From Gorillibacterium sp. (lineage in GTDB: Bacteria > Bacillota > Bacilli > Paenibacillales > NBRC-103111), in NCBI GenBank assembly GCA_023511325.1, contig JAIMBU010000124.1, forward strand, positions 1-7,143: DNA of 7,143 bases, in the 5' to 3' direction. The position numbers and the translations under genes were made by a program. The number at the start of each line of letters is the position of its first letter. The first letter of the stretch is position 1. Under the pieces are notes generated by a model. It saw only the letters and a list, made by a program, of their open reading frames with translations. It was not told the DNA's origin and made no database searches. Positions 1 through 6,377 of this stretch are shown piece after piece.

Positions 1-751
1 GGTCCAGACTTTGACAAATGATATTTGGAATCAGGGCGATGCCAAGCTCGGCCGCAGCCAATTCAACCAGAAAATTCCACTGGGAGCTTTCGCATATAAT
101 CTTAGGCTGGAAGCCGCGAATGGAGCACTGCTCTTTGATCCGGTCGTACAAGCTGAAATCTTCCGGATACATGACGAAGGATTCGTTACACAGCTCTGAC
201 AATTCAACGCTTTCACGTCCGGCCAGGGAGTGGCTGGGGGCAACAGCAAGCATGAGCGGATCCTTAACCAACGTAACAGTCTCAAATCTATCCTTACCGG
301 AAGGCGGGGTACAGGTTATTCCTAAGTCCAATGTGCCTTCCTCCACCCCTCTTTCCACTTTTTTGGAACCGATTTCGAACAGTTTGATTTCAATATCCGG
401 GTATTTCTTTTTAAACTCCCCCATGATACGGGGGAAAAATATAGAGCCTGCGGTAGGCGGCAATCCAATGCGGATGCTGCCCTTCTTCAAGTTCATCAGA
501 TCCCCAAGTTCTATTGTGAGGTGATGAAAGGCGCCGATGATTTCTTGGGCCTGGTTGAAGATGGCTTTGCCCGAATCCGTAAGCTCCAACTGCTTGAAGG
601 CGCGCTGAAACAGTATGACACCCAGCTCATCCTCCAGAGTTTTGATCATTTTACTGACAGTGGGTTGAGTGATATGCATGTTTTGGGAGGCCTTGGTAAA
701 GCTTTTCTCCCGTGCAACCTCAACGAAGTACTCTAAGTGGCGGATATCCAT
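1..751 (-). CDS. LysR-family transcriptional regulator, C-terminus cut by window edge
   Basis: A DNA-binding regulator, probably controlling the divergent dehydrogenase/permease pair. The reading frame from the ATG at 749-751 stays open to the window edge and gives 250 residues; LysR proteins usually have about 290-300, so roughly 45 are missing outside the window. The N-terminus (MDIRHLEYFVEVAREKSFTK) and residues 18-50 form the typical winged helix-turn-helix, including ITQPTVSKMIKTLEDELG and LF. The linker helix follows, and the effector-binding domain begins near residue 91 (GSIRIGLPP) with the usual second lobe (LAAAELGIALIPN, 231-243). The overall pattern resembles the CidR/YwbI branch of Bacillales LysR proteins. 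AAAGGAG lies 11 nt upstream of the ATG. The effector is unknown. By family habit it would bind the two T-N11-A palindromes just upstream and control both itself and the divergent genes. The family call is secure; the target genes are inferred from position. Confidence 0.95.
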   Translation of the reverse strand, partial: MDIRHLEYFVEVAREKSFTKASQNMHITQPTVSKMIKTLEDELGVILFQRAFKQLELTDSGKAIFNQAQEIIGAFHHLTIELGDLMNLKKGSIRIGLPPTAGSIFFPRIMGEFKKKYPDIEIKLFEIGSKKVERGVEEGTLDLGITCTPPSGKDRFETVTLVKDPLMLAVAPSHSLAGRESVELSELCNESFVMYPEDFSLYDRIKEQCSIRGFQPKIICESSQWNFLVELAAAELGIALIPNIICQSLD

Positions 752-762
752 GACTAAGCTCT

Positions 763-769
763 CTCCTTT
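763..769 (-). promoter_or_regulatory. Ribosome binding site of the LysR gene
   Basis: Read on the minus strand this is AAAGGAG, 11 nt before the ATG at 749-751. The spacing is slightly long. No other in-frame start codon lies closer, and the conserved LysR N-terminus begins exactly at this ATG. Confidence 0.6.
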
Positions 770-775
770 CCAAGC

Positions 776-790
776 ATAGATCAAATCTAT
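776..790. promoter_or_regulatory. Candidate LysR operator 1 (T-N11-A perfect palindrome)
   Basis: ATAGAT-CAA-ATCTAT is a perfect inverted repeat with 6-bp arms and a 3-bp spacer. It contains the LysR-box pattern T-N11-A (T at 777, A at 789). It sits in the short divergent region between the LysR gene and the dehydrogenase, just upstream of the -35 of the rightward promoter, where a recognition site of a LysR tetramer usually lies. The palindrome is seen directly; binding by the neighbouring LysR protein is inferred. Confidence 0.7.
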
Positions 791-805
791 ATTGGGTATT
801 CCAAT
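791..805. promoter_or_regulatory. Candidate LysR operator 2 (T-N11-A palindrome over the -35)
   Basis: ATTGG-GTATT-CCAAT is a second perfect inverted repeat with 5-bp arms. It also fits T-N11-A (T at 792, A at 804) and abuts operator 1, with centres 15 bp apart. It covers the proposed -35 (TTGGGT) of the rightward promoter. LysR regulators typically use an upstream recognition site plus a promoter-proximal activation site, and this pair has that geometry. The role is inferred. Confidence 0.6.
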
Positions 806-820
806 TATGTATTTTATAAA
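792..820 (+). promoter_or_regulatory. Probable sigma-A-type promoter of the dehydrogenase-permease unit
   Basis: TTGGGT (792-797) and TATAAA (815-820) are separated by 17 nt. The -10 matches consensus at five of six bases and the -35 is weak, as expected for an activator-dependent promoter. Transcription would begin near 827, giving a leader of about 45 nt before the ATG at 873. The -35 lies inside operator 2, so a LysR protein could control entry of RNA polymerase here. No convincing leftward promoter for the LysR gene could be picked out. Confidence 0.55.
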
Positions 821-859
821 TATAAAAGCGCGATATATGATGGACTGGAAGAATGAAAC

Positions 860-865
860 GGAGGG
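860..865 (+). promoter_or_regulatory. Ribosome binding site that sets the dehydrogenase start
   Basis: GGAGGG lies 7 nt before the ATG at 873. It favours this start over the in-frame ATG at 792, which would lie inside the proposed operator and -35 and would add 27 residues not typical of the family. Confidence 0.85.
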
Positions 866-872
866 AAATCAA

Positions 873-1847
873 ATGAAGCAGAAGGTCTTTATTTCGGGAA
901 GAATTCCTCAAGTGGCTTATGAAATACTGTCGGAGCAGTATGAAGTGCGGATGCATGACGATGTGGTGCCTCTTCCAAAGCTGGATATTATCAAGGGAAT
1001 GGCAGGCTGTGAAGCGCTGATCTCCCTATTGTCCGACTCGATCGACCAAGAAGTGATTGCCTCTAATTCAAAGCTGAAAATCATTGCCAATTACGGTGCG
1101 GGCTATAATAATATCGACCTGGAAGCCGCTTCAGCCGCCAGTCTTCCGGTTACCAATACCCCCATTGTTTCAACAAACGCGACTGCTGATTTTACCATAG
1201 GGCTGATGATTGCCATCGCACGTCGTCTGGTGGAAGGGGACAAAACGACCCGGGAAGGCCGATTTACCGGATGGGCTCCGCTATACCATCTTGGCGTGGA
1301 GGTAACAGGCAAGACTCTGGGTATAATCGGTATGGGTAATATCGGAAAGGCCGTAGCCAAACGGGCCAAAGCTTTTGATATGAAAATTCTGTACGATAAC
1401 TTAATCCGTCTGAGTGAACAGGAAGAGCAGAATCTAGGAGTGGAATATTGCCCTCAGGATAAAATCATTCAGGAGGCAGATTTCCTGAGTTTGCATGTCA
1501 GCTATAGCCCTGCACTTCGCCATATGATCGGAAAAGAGCAGTTGGCGGCCATGAAACCGACCGCCTATCTGATTAATGCAGCCAGAGGACCGCTCGTGGA
1601 TGAAGCCGCTCTGCTCGAAGCTCTGCAGAACGGATCAATCGCCGGAGCAGGCCTCGATGTATACGAGTTTGAGCCTAAGGTAACACCGGGTCTAGAGAAG
1701 CTTGACAATGTGATTCTGGCTCCACATCTCGGCAATGCAACCGTGGAAGCTCGGGAGGAAATGGCCCGGATTGCGGCGCGGAATGTAATCTCCGTCCTGC
1801 AAGGGGGCAAGCCACTGACCTGTGTAAACCCACAGATATATGAATAG
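873..1847 (+). CDS. D-2-hydroxyacid dehydrogenase (glyoxylate/hydroxypyruvate reductase type)
   Basis: An NAD(P)H-dependent oxidoreductase interconverting a 2-oxo acid and a D-2-hydroxy acid, in the cytoplasm. With the ATG at 873 it has 324 residues, the normal family length. The Rossmann motif GMGNIG is at 153-158. The catalytic triad is visible: Arg238 in NAARGPLVDE, Glu267 in DVYEFEP and His285 in APHLGNAT. The Arg-Glu-His spacings of 29 and 18 residues match those known for archaeal glyoxylate reductase. The substrate-loop motif NYGAGYNNID is at 73-82. At the end of the second Rossmann strand the residue usually acidic in NAD-specific members is Asn176, so NADPH use is possible. The permease gene starts 19 nt downstream, which suggests one transcript and a shared substrate such as glycolate/glyoxylate, lactate/pyruvate or glycerate/hydroxypyruvate. 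Exact substrate unknown. Confidence 0.93.
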   Translation: MKQKVFISGRIPQVAYEILSEQYEVRMHDDVVPLPKLDIIKGMAGCEALISLLSDSIDQEVIASNSKLKIIANYGAGYNNIDLEAASAASLPVTNTPIVSTNATADFTIGLMIAIARRLVEGDKTTREGRFTGWAPLYHLGVEVTGKTLGIIGMGNIGKAVAKRAKAFDMKILYDNLIRLSEQEEQNLGVEYCPQDKIIQEADFLSLHVSYSPALRHMIGKEQLAAMKPTAYLINAARGPLVDEAALLEALQNGSIAGAGLDVYEFEPKVTPGLEKLDNVILAPHLGNATVEAREEMARIAARNVISVLQGGKPLTCVNPQIYE

Positions 1848-1866
1848 AAAGGAATAGTGTCCTTCC

Positions 1867-3525
1867 ATGCTTATGAACTGGCAACAGCCTATTCACCCCA
1901 TAACAGATAACCTGGCCATCTCCGCTTTGTCTGCAGCGCTGCCGATCTTGTTTCTTGTATGGGCGTTGGCATTCAAACGTATGAAGGGGCACTCCGCTGC
2001 CTTGGGCACTTTGACGGTGGGACTTCTGAGCGCTCTGCTCGTCTACCGGATGCCACTGGTAATGGCGGTGATGGCGATATCCAGCGGAGCCCTATATGCT
2101 TTTTTGCCAATCCTCTGGATCGTTATTCCCGCCGTTTGGCTGTATCAATTATCCGTTCAGTCGGGACATTTTAGCATTATGGTGAATTCCATTGCCTCCG
2201 TTACGAAGGATGCACGGCTTCAGGCCATCCTAGTCGCCTATGTTTTCGGTTCTTTCCTGGAAGGGACAGCTGGCTTCGGAGTACCCGTAGCCATCTCCGC
2301 CGCATTATTGGTAGGGATGGGCTATAAACCGATGAAAGCGGCTGTTGTGAGCCTTGTGGCCAATACGGCAGCCGTAGCTTTTGCCGGTGTAGGAATTCCA
2401 GTGCTTGCACTGGAGGGGCCGACGGGCTATAACGCGGGTGACATCTCCTATGCTATTGCTTGGTTAGTGCCCTGCCTGTCGGCGCTAGTCCCTTTCTTTA
2501 TCGTGGGAATTACCGGTGGTTTGGCAAGAATAGTCGAAGTGTTACCTGCGGCTGCAGTCGCTTCGGTTTCGTATACGATATCCGTTATGCTCACGGCCGC
2601 CTATCTGGGACCGGAGCTTCCCGCTCTGGTAGGAGCTTTTGTCTCAGCCGTCTGTATGATCCTCCTGCTCCGATTCTGGAAGCCCAAGCGGATGCTAATT
2701 CTGGGGGGAGGAGATATGCGTAAGAGATTAACGCCCTCGCTAGGAGAGACGTTGCGGGCATGGCTTCCCTTCGCCATCTTGACGGCTCTGGTATTCTTAT
2801 GGGGACATCCATCGGTGAAATCAGCCTTGACCGGAAGCTACGATGGTGATAACGGACTACTCGACGGCTTGAACAGACTGGGTGAACTGTTGAGCATCCA
2901 TCGACCCGTTCCCTTTCTTCATAACCGCATTTCGAACACCATTGGAGACAAGGTTGAGGCATTCTGGAAGCTAGAATTTCTGGCTGGTGCAGGTACGGCG
3001 GTATGGCTTGTTTGCCTCATGTGCAAATGGTTGTTCCGCATGGAGTGGAGAGAGATGACAAAAGCTCTCTCTAACACATTCCATATGATGAAATGGTCAA
3101 TGGTAACCATTCTCGCCATTACCGGCTATGCCTATTTGTCCAATTATTCAGGAATGAGCGCTACATTAGGGAATGTACTGGCCATGACGGGAGCTGCTTT
3201 TCCTCTGGTATCCCCCCTGATTGGTTGGCTAGGTGTTTTCATTACCGGCTCGGACACTTCAGCCAATCTGCTGTTCGGACCACTGCAGAGTGTGACGGCG
3301 CAGGCTGTCGGCATGGATCCGTTGCTAGCTTTGGCTGCTAATACCGTCGGAGGTGGAGCGGGGAAGATGGTATCCATGCAGTCGATTTCCATCGCTGCTG
3401 CTGCAGTAGGGCTTGTAGGCAAGGAAGCGGTAATTCTCCGCAAAACCGTATGGTTAAGCTTGTCGATTCTACTCTTGTTGGCGGCATGGACCTTCATTCT
3501 CCACTCATTACAGGTAATTAATTAA
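1867..3525 (+). CDS. LctP-family L-lactate/glycolate permease
   Basis: An integral membrane transporter of the lactate permease family (E. coli LldP/GlcA type), expected to import lactate, glycolate or a related 2-hydroxy acid with protons. It has 552 residues, close to the 551-560 of LldP and GlcA. Hydrophobic segments run the whole length; the longest soluble-looking part is about 312-366. Family signatures are FLEGTAGFGVP (130-140), the following ISAALLVGMGYKP, FITGSDTSANLLFG (458-471), AANTVGGGAGKM (490-501) and AAAVGLVGKE (511-520). The start is less certain than the family: AAAGGA at 1848-1853 lies 13 nt before the ATG at 1867, and a second in-frame ATG is at 1873. It follows the dehydrogenase stop by 19 nt, so the two are probably co-transcribed from the LysR-controlled promoter. 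Specificity cannot be read from sequence alone; the dehydrogenase neighbour fits any short 2-hydroxy acid. Confidence 0.94.
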   Translation: MLMNWQQPIHPITDNLAISALSAALPILFLVWALAFKRMKGHSAALGTLTVGLLSALLVYRMPLVMAVMAISSGALYAFLPILWIVIPAVWLYQLSVQSGHFSIMVNSIASVTKDARLQAILVAYVFGSFLEGTAGFGVPVAISAALLVGMGYKPMKAAVVSLVANTAAVAFAGVGIPVLALEGPTGYNAGDISYAIAWLVPCLSALVPFFIVGITGGLARIVEVLPAAAVASVSYTISVMLTAAYLGPELPALVGAFVSAVCMILLLRFWKPKRMLILGGGDMRKRLTPSLGETLRAWLPFAILTALVFLWGHPSVKSALTGSYDGDNGLLDGLNRLGELLSIHRPVPFLHNRISNTIGDKVEAFWKLEFLAGAGTAVWLVCLMCKWLFRMEWREMTKALSNTFHMMKWSMVTILAITGYAYLSNYSGMSATLGNVLAMTGAAFPLVSPLIGWLGVFITGSDTSANLLFGPLQSVTAQAVGMDPLLALAANTVGGGAGKMVSMQSISIAAAAVGLVGKEAVILRKTVWLSLSILLLLAAWTFILHSLQVIN

Positions 3526-3588
3526 CTTCAGTTGCAAAAATTCTGTTGTCGATAAAGTCAGAGTTAAACCCAGTATATAAAAGCTTCT

Positions 3589-3697
3589 ATCAAATGCCAA
3601 ATAGAATGAGGACATCCGACCTTTGTAGAGAAATTAACCGTTACAGGCCAAAATCTCTAGATAAAGTAGATGTCCCCGTTCTATGGTATCCCTTGAT
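3589..3697. repeat. Long imperfect palindrome between convergent genes (terminator-like or MITE-like)
   Basis: The two halves of this stretch pair almost end to end. Segments: ATCAA 3589-3593 with TTGAT 3693-3697; ATGCC 3594-3598 with GGTAT 3685-3689 (one G-U); 3601-3616 with 3669-3684 (14 Watson-Crick pairs, one G-U, one mismatch); CTTT 3621-3624 with AAAG 3663-3666; TAGAGA 3626-3631 with TCTCTA 3654-3659. About 22 nt form the loop. It lies between the permease and the kinase, which converge, so it could stop transcription from both sides. It lacks the GC-rich short stem and T-run of an ordinary intrinsic terminator. The long arms with small interruptions also suit a decayed miniature transposable element. 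No clear target-site duplication was found. The remaining intergenic bases (3526-3588, 3698-3709) are AT-rich and hold nothing recognised. Confidence 0.65.
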
Positions 3698-3709
3698 TAA
3701 TTCATTACA

Positions 3710-5032
3710 TTAATGGCTCCTCCTTTGATATTCTTTCATGATCCTCGCTGTATTGAATAAAGAAAGATTATTCCCAAACCCTCCCGATTTTGTGGCAAAT
3801 AGCAAATCTGGTTCAACCTCCCCGTGAATCATGCACAATGGTATCCCCTCTTCGGCCTTGCCTATGATATCAAGCTGACTCGCCTTGATATGTTTGAATG
3901 CATGCATTGCGATATCCCCCCCAGTCAAGATAACACCAGCCAGACAGCAACGGGCGATGCAGCCTTGTGTGATGCGGCCAATTTCTGACGCGATTCTCGA
4001 GCTTGTTTGCAAAGGGGTAAAGCCTTCAATTTTGGCTTTTTCCGCAAGCTCGAGGCGCTTGTTATCGGAATGCACCGTAGTAATCACGTATCCGACCGAA
4101 AGGCCCCGACAAATGGTCTCTGCCGCTCGGTTTATAATCATATCCCCGTAAACTTCTGAGCGTTCAAGAAGAGCCACCGGGTCGATATCAATTATTTCAT
4201 AGCCTGCTTTGGCAAGGGCCGCCAGTTGATCTCTTGTTACCGGATGAACACTTCCTGCGATAACTAGCACCGGAAGCTCGGAACGTAGCGGCGCTTCCGC
4301 TTCGCGCTTCTCCCTTTCAAACCTCGCAATCACTGATGCAAGACCCGCTGATCCTACCCAGAGGATTCTTTTGCCTGAGGAGGACGCGGCTTTAAAAATA
4401 CGACTCATATCAGAAGTAGTAGCCGAGTCGCAAACCAACAACTCCGTTCCTTTGTTTAGCAGCTCGTTCACAGTGGCAAAGCAGTCGTCGCTACGAATGG
4501 TTTCTAGCTCCAAGTGATCCGTTCGCCTGATTGTCTGCTTCTGAATCCAACGAAGCAAATGCGATTCCGAAATCGGAAAGTGGGGGTCTTTGGCGGCAGC
4601 GCTATCCTCGAGCAACGCGGTTCCAACCAGATGATAACCCCCTATGGTCCTTCTACCATTCTCTGGATAGGCTGGGACGATAACGGCAGCGTCAAATACT
4701 CCCGTCTCCATCATGACCTCGATTTCGGAAACTACGTGTCCTCTCATCGTAGAATCGATCTTCTTGTAAATGTAAGCATACTTATCAAGCGGGATCCGCT
4801 TGACATCGGCTCTAAGCTTATCAACAGCTTCCGCTTGGGTCATCGCTCTTGTATTCGTATGAAAGACGACGACGGAATTCCCTCCATTCCGGGCGCTCCC
4901 ATCCAACCGAAGAAACAGTGACTCATCGATTTCGTTCCAAACCTGAGTGGGAAACCCCGCCTCAAAAAATTGAATCCCCGTATCATTTGCCCCGGTAACA
5001 TCATCTGCGAGAATAAACGCAAATCTGCTCAA
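3710..5032 (-). CDS. Four-carbon acid sugar kinase family protein (DUF1537)
   Basis: An ATP-dependent cytoplasmic kinase of the OtnK/DtnK-type family, whose studied members phosphorylate C4 of threonate, erythronate or 3-oxo-tetronates. With the TTG start at 5030-5032 it has 440 residues, a normal length. The N-terminal substrate domain carries ADDVTGANDTG (9-19), KKIDSTMRG (90-98) and PAYPENGR (120-127). The C-terminal nucleotide domain carries GSAGLA (227-232), LTGGDIA (369-375) and TKSGGFG (414-420). TTG is chosen because a strong AGGAGGGG lies 7 nt upstream and the conserved FILADDVTG block begins five residues later. The ATG at 5065 would overlap the previous gene and put the binding site inside the coding sequence. 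It follows the LarA-like gene by 20 nt and is almost surely co-transcribed with it. The usual partners, a tetronate dehydrogenase and PdxA2, are not in the window. The substrate is open. Confidence 0.92.
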   Translation of the reverse strand: MSRFAFILADDVTGANDTGIQFFEAGFPTQVWNEIDESLFLRLDGSARNGGNSVVVFHTNTRAMTQAEAVDKLRADVKRIPLDKYAYIYKKIDSTMRGHVVSEIEVMMETGVFDAAVIVPAYPENGRRTIGGYHLVGTALLEDSAAAKDPHFPISESHLLRWIQKQTIRRTDHLELETIRSDDCFATVNELLNKGTELLVCDSATTSDMSRIFKAASSSGKRILWVGSAGLASVIARFEREKREAEAPLRSELPVLVIAGSVHPVTRDQLAALAKAGYEIIDIDPVALLERSEVYGDMIINRAAETICRGLSVGYVITTVHSDNKRLELAEKAKIEGFTPLQTSSRIASEIGRITQGCIARCCLAGVILTGGDIAMHAFKHIKASQLDIIGKAEEGIPLCMIHGEVEPDLLFATKSGGFGNNLSLFNTARIMKEYQRRSH

Positions 5033-5039
5033 ACGGCAG

Positions 5040-5047
5040 CCCCTCCT
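5040..5047 (-). promoter_or_regulatory. Strong ribosome binding site that sets the TTG start of the kinase
   Basis: Read on the minus strand this is AGGAGGGG, lying between the stop of the LarA-like gene (5053-5055) and a TTG 7 nt further on. A near-perfect site in front of TTG decides the start and suggests translational coupling to the upstream gene. Confidence 0.85.
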
Positions 5048-5052
5048 ATTTC

Positions 5053-6312
5053 CTACTCCCAACACGGGAAGTTTCCGTTATCGTCGAACACCATCGGTTG
5101 CGGGTCCCCGAGGATTTCAAGATCAGATAATCCTGCTATCTCTGGCAATAATGCCTCGGATATATACAGATGCTCCAGGTGCAGAGTGCTGAAGATTCTC
5201 GCAAATCTGGCTTGCTCCGGGGAAACACCCCAATTGCTCCGTAACACTGCCTCAAGCGCCATTCGATCGTTATCCAAGACGAGCGGAATCATTCCCCGGT
5301 GCAAAAACGTGCTCGTGATGACATTTTCATTCATTTTTTTGAAATCGATCTTTTCGAAGAGCCGTTTTGTGGTCACATCCGCCAATCCGATGCCAAGCGC
5401 ATTGCCATGACTCGTTTCATCGAGGTCGCCTGCAATGACATACTTGATCCTTGGGGATGCAAATTCCTTCACACCCGCAATACGAACGCGCCCAATAATG
5501 TTTGTATCCATGCCCGTGCCGCTGAAGTTTTTGCCGATGCGATCAACCATTAGAATATCCAACTCTTCGACGGGAAGCCTCGGCATAAGCGACGCAGATA
5601 CCTGCAACAGCTCCTTCTCGCGGTCAGGGATACGACTGGCTTCGATCGCCTCAATTATCGCCGTTTGTTCAAGCGCATTCTCTACGATACTAATGCCGCA
5701 AAGAATAGGCATTTCCGCCAAGACTACTCTCGCGACATCCGGCATCATATCACGAATGCCAGGCACGCCATAGCTGTGCAGGGCAAGCGCTTGTTTATGC
5801 TTGCCCATTCCGACAGCCATCATCTTCATCAGACCGCTTTCGTAGCCGTGTGGAGATTGAAAGTCCGTATGCACCTTGATCCGGCCAACGACAATGATAC
5901 CGTCAGCTGCTCGCGCGTGTCGATCCGTATATACGTTCATGCCTGCGTCTGTCTGTCCGATGCGCTCCACCTCCATTGATGAAACGATGGGAGCACCGCA
6001 GAAGGCTTCCGTGATGCCCAAGCTCGCGAGCACTTCCCGCTGTCCTTCGGCAGTAGCGCCGCCGTGGCTTCCCATAGCAGGAAAGATGAACGGAAGTGCC
6101 CCCCAAAGCTTTAGTTGGCTGACAATAGCTTTCATGATCAAATGGATATTGGCGATCCCCCGACTGCCCGCCGTAATCGCGATTCGTTGATCTGGAGTGA
6201 TTCGCTCCCGCAAACCGATTCGATTCATCTCGGATACTACTGTTTGCTCAATATGGTCCACGGAAGGCCCGTGGAGTTGCTGCTTGACTTTCACTATTCG
6301 CGGATAATTCAT
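5053..6312 (-). CDS. LarA-like (DUF2088) nickel-pincer racemase/epimerase homologue
   Basis: A homologue of nickel-dependent lactate racemase LarA, expected to invert the alpha-carbon of a 2-hydroxy acid by hydride transfer on a nickel-pincer nucleotide. With the ATG at 6310-6312 it has 419 residues, near the family norm, and AGAGGGG stands 5 nt upstream; the longer frame to 6408 would overlap the preceding gene. The N-terminal block holds PAMGSHGGAT (78-87) with His83. The core is GRIKVHTDF (143-151), then ESGLMKMMAVGMGKH (158-172) and LALHSYG (176-182). Lys163 and His179 are 16 residues apart, the same spacing as LarA Lys184 (cofactor attachment) and His200 (nickel ligand) in Lactobacillus plantarum. 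His148 and His155 may supply the other active-site histidine. Surrounding sequence differs from true lactate racemases, so the substrate is probably another hydroxy acid. The kinase downstream points to a sugar acid. Cofactor genes larB, larC and larE are not in the window. Confidence 0.85.
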   Translation of the reverse strand: MNYPRIVKVKQQLHGPSVDHIEQTVVSEMNRIGLRERITPDQRIAITAGSRGIANIHLIMKAIVSQLKLWGALPFIFPAMGSHGGATAEGQREVLASLGITEAFCGAPIVSSMEVERIGQTDAGMNVYTDRHARAADGIIVVGRIKVHTDFQSPHGYESGLMKMMAVGMGKHKQALALHSYGVPGIRDMMPDVARVVLAEMPILCGISIVENALEQTAIIEAIEASRIPDREKELLQVSASLMPRLPVEELDILMVDRIGKNFSGTGMDTNIIGRVRIAGVKEFASPRIKYVIAGDLDETSHGNALGIGLADVTTKRLFEKIDFKKMNENVITSTFLHRGMIPLVLDNDRMALEAVLRSNWGVSPEQARFARIFSTLHLEHLYISEALLPEIAGLSDLEILGDPQPMVFDDNGNFPCWE

Positions 6313-6317
6313 GAAAA

Positions 6318-6324
6318 CCCCTCT
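6318..6324 (-). promoter_or_regulatory. Ribosome binding site that sets the LarA-like start
   Basis: Read on the minus strand this is AGAGGGG, 5 nt before the ATG at 6310-6312. It supports this start over the in-frame ATG at 6408, which lies inside the end of the upstream gene. Confidence 0.75.
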
Positions 6325-6356
6325 TTTCTTAATAGAATTCGTTATATGGAGCACAG

Positions 6357-6372
6357 ACTCTCGTATGAGAGT
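6357..6372 (-). repeat. Small perfect hairpin between the glycosidase-like and LarA-like genes
   Basis: ACTCTC and GAGAGT form a perfect 6-bp stem around a 4-nt loop, 5 nt after the stop codon of the upstream gene on the minus strand. No T-run follows, so it is not a standard terminator. It may protect or process the mRNA between the two genes, or be chance. The rest of the 65-nt gap holds no clear promoter. Confidence 0.4.
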
Positions 6373-6377
6373 TACGC

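Noticed and set aside
18..524. 168-residue plus-strand reading frame
   Set aside because: It is wholly antisense to the LysR gene, whose frame matches a known family over its whole length; the product has no recognisable motif.
752..830. A leftward promoter for the LysR gene
   Set aside because: Candidate boxes (TTGGAA with ATCTAT; AAATAC with TATAGA) match consensus poorly and overlap the palindromes, so none could be called with confidence.
792..872. Upstream in-frame ATG at 792 as the start of the dehydrogenase
   Set aside because: It lies inside the proposed operator and -35, has no good ribosome binding site, and adds 27 residues before the normal family N-terminus; ATG 873 has GGAGGG at 7 nt.
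3589..3697. Ordinary intrinsic terminator
   Set aside because: The stem is long, interrupted and not GC-rich, and no T-run follows on either strand; kept as a palindrome of uncertain role.
3526..3709. Insertion sequence or gene in the convergent gap
   Set aside because: No transposase fragment, no target duplication and no sizeable frame; only the palindrome is supported.
5033..5065. ATG at 5065 as the start of the kinase
   Set aside because: It would overlap the end of the LarA-like gene and include the AGGAGGGG site within the coding region; conserved sequence starts just after the TTG at 5032.
4514..5410. Plus-strand frames of 135 and 146 residues opposite the kinase and LarA-like genes
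   Set aside because: Both are antisense shadows of well-supported genes, without ribosome binding sites or family motifs.
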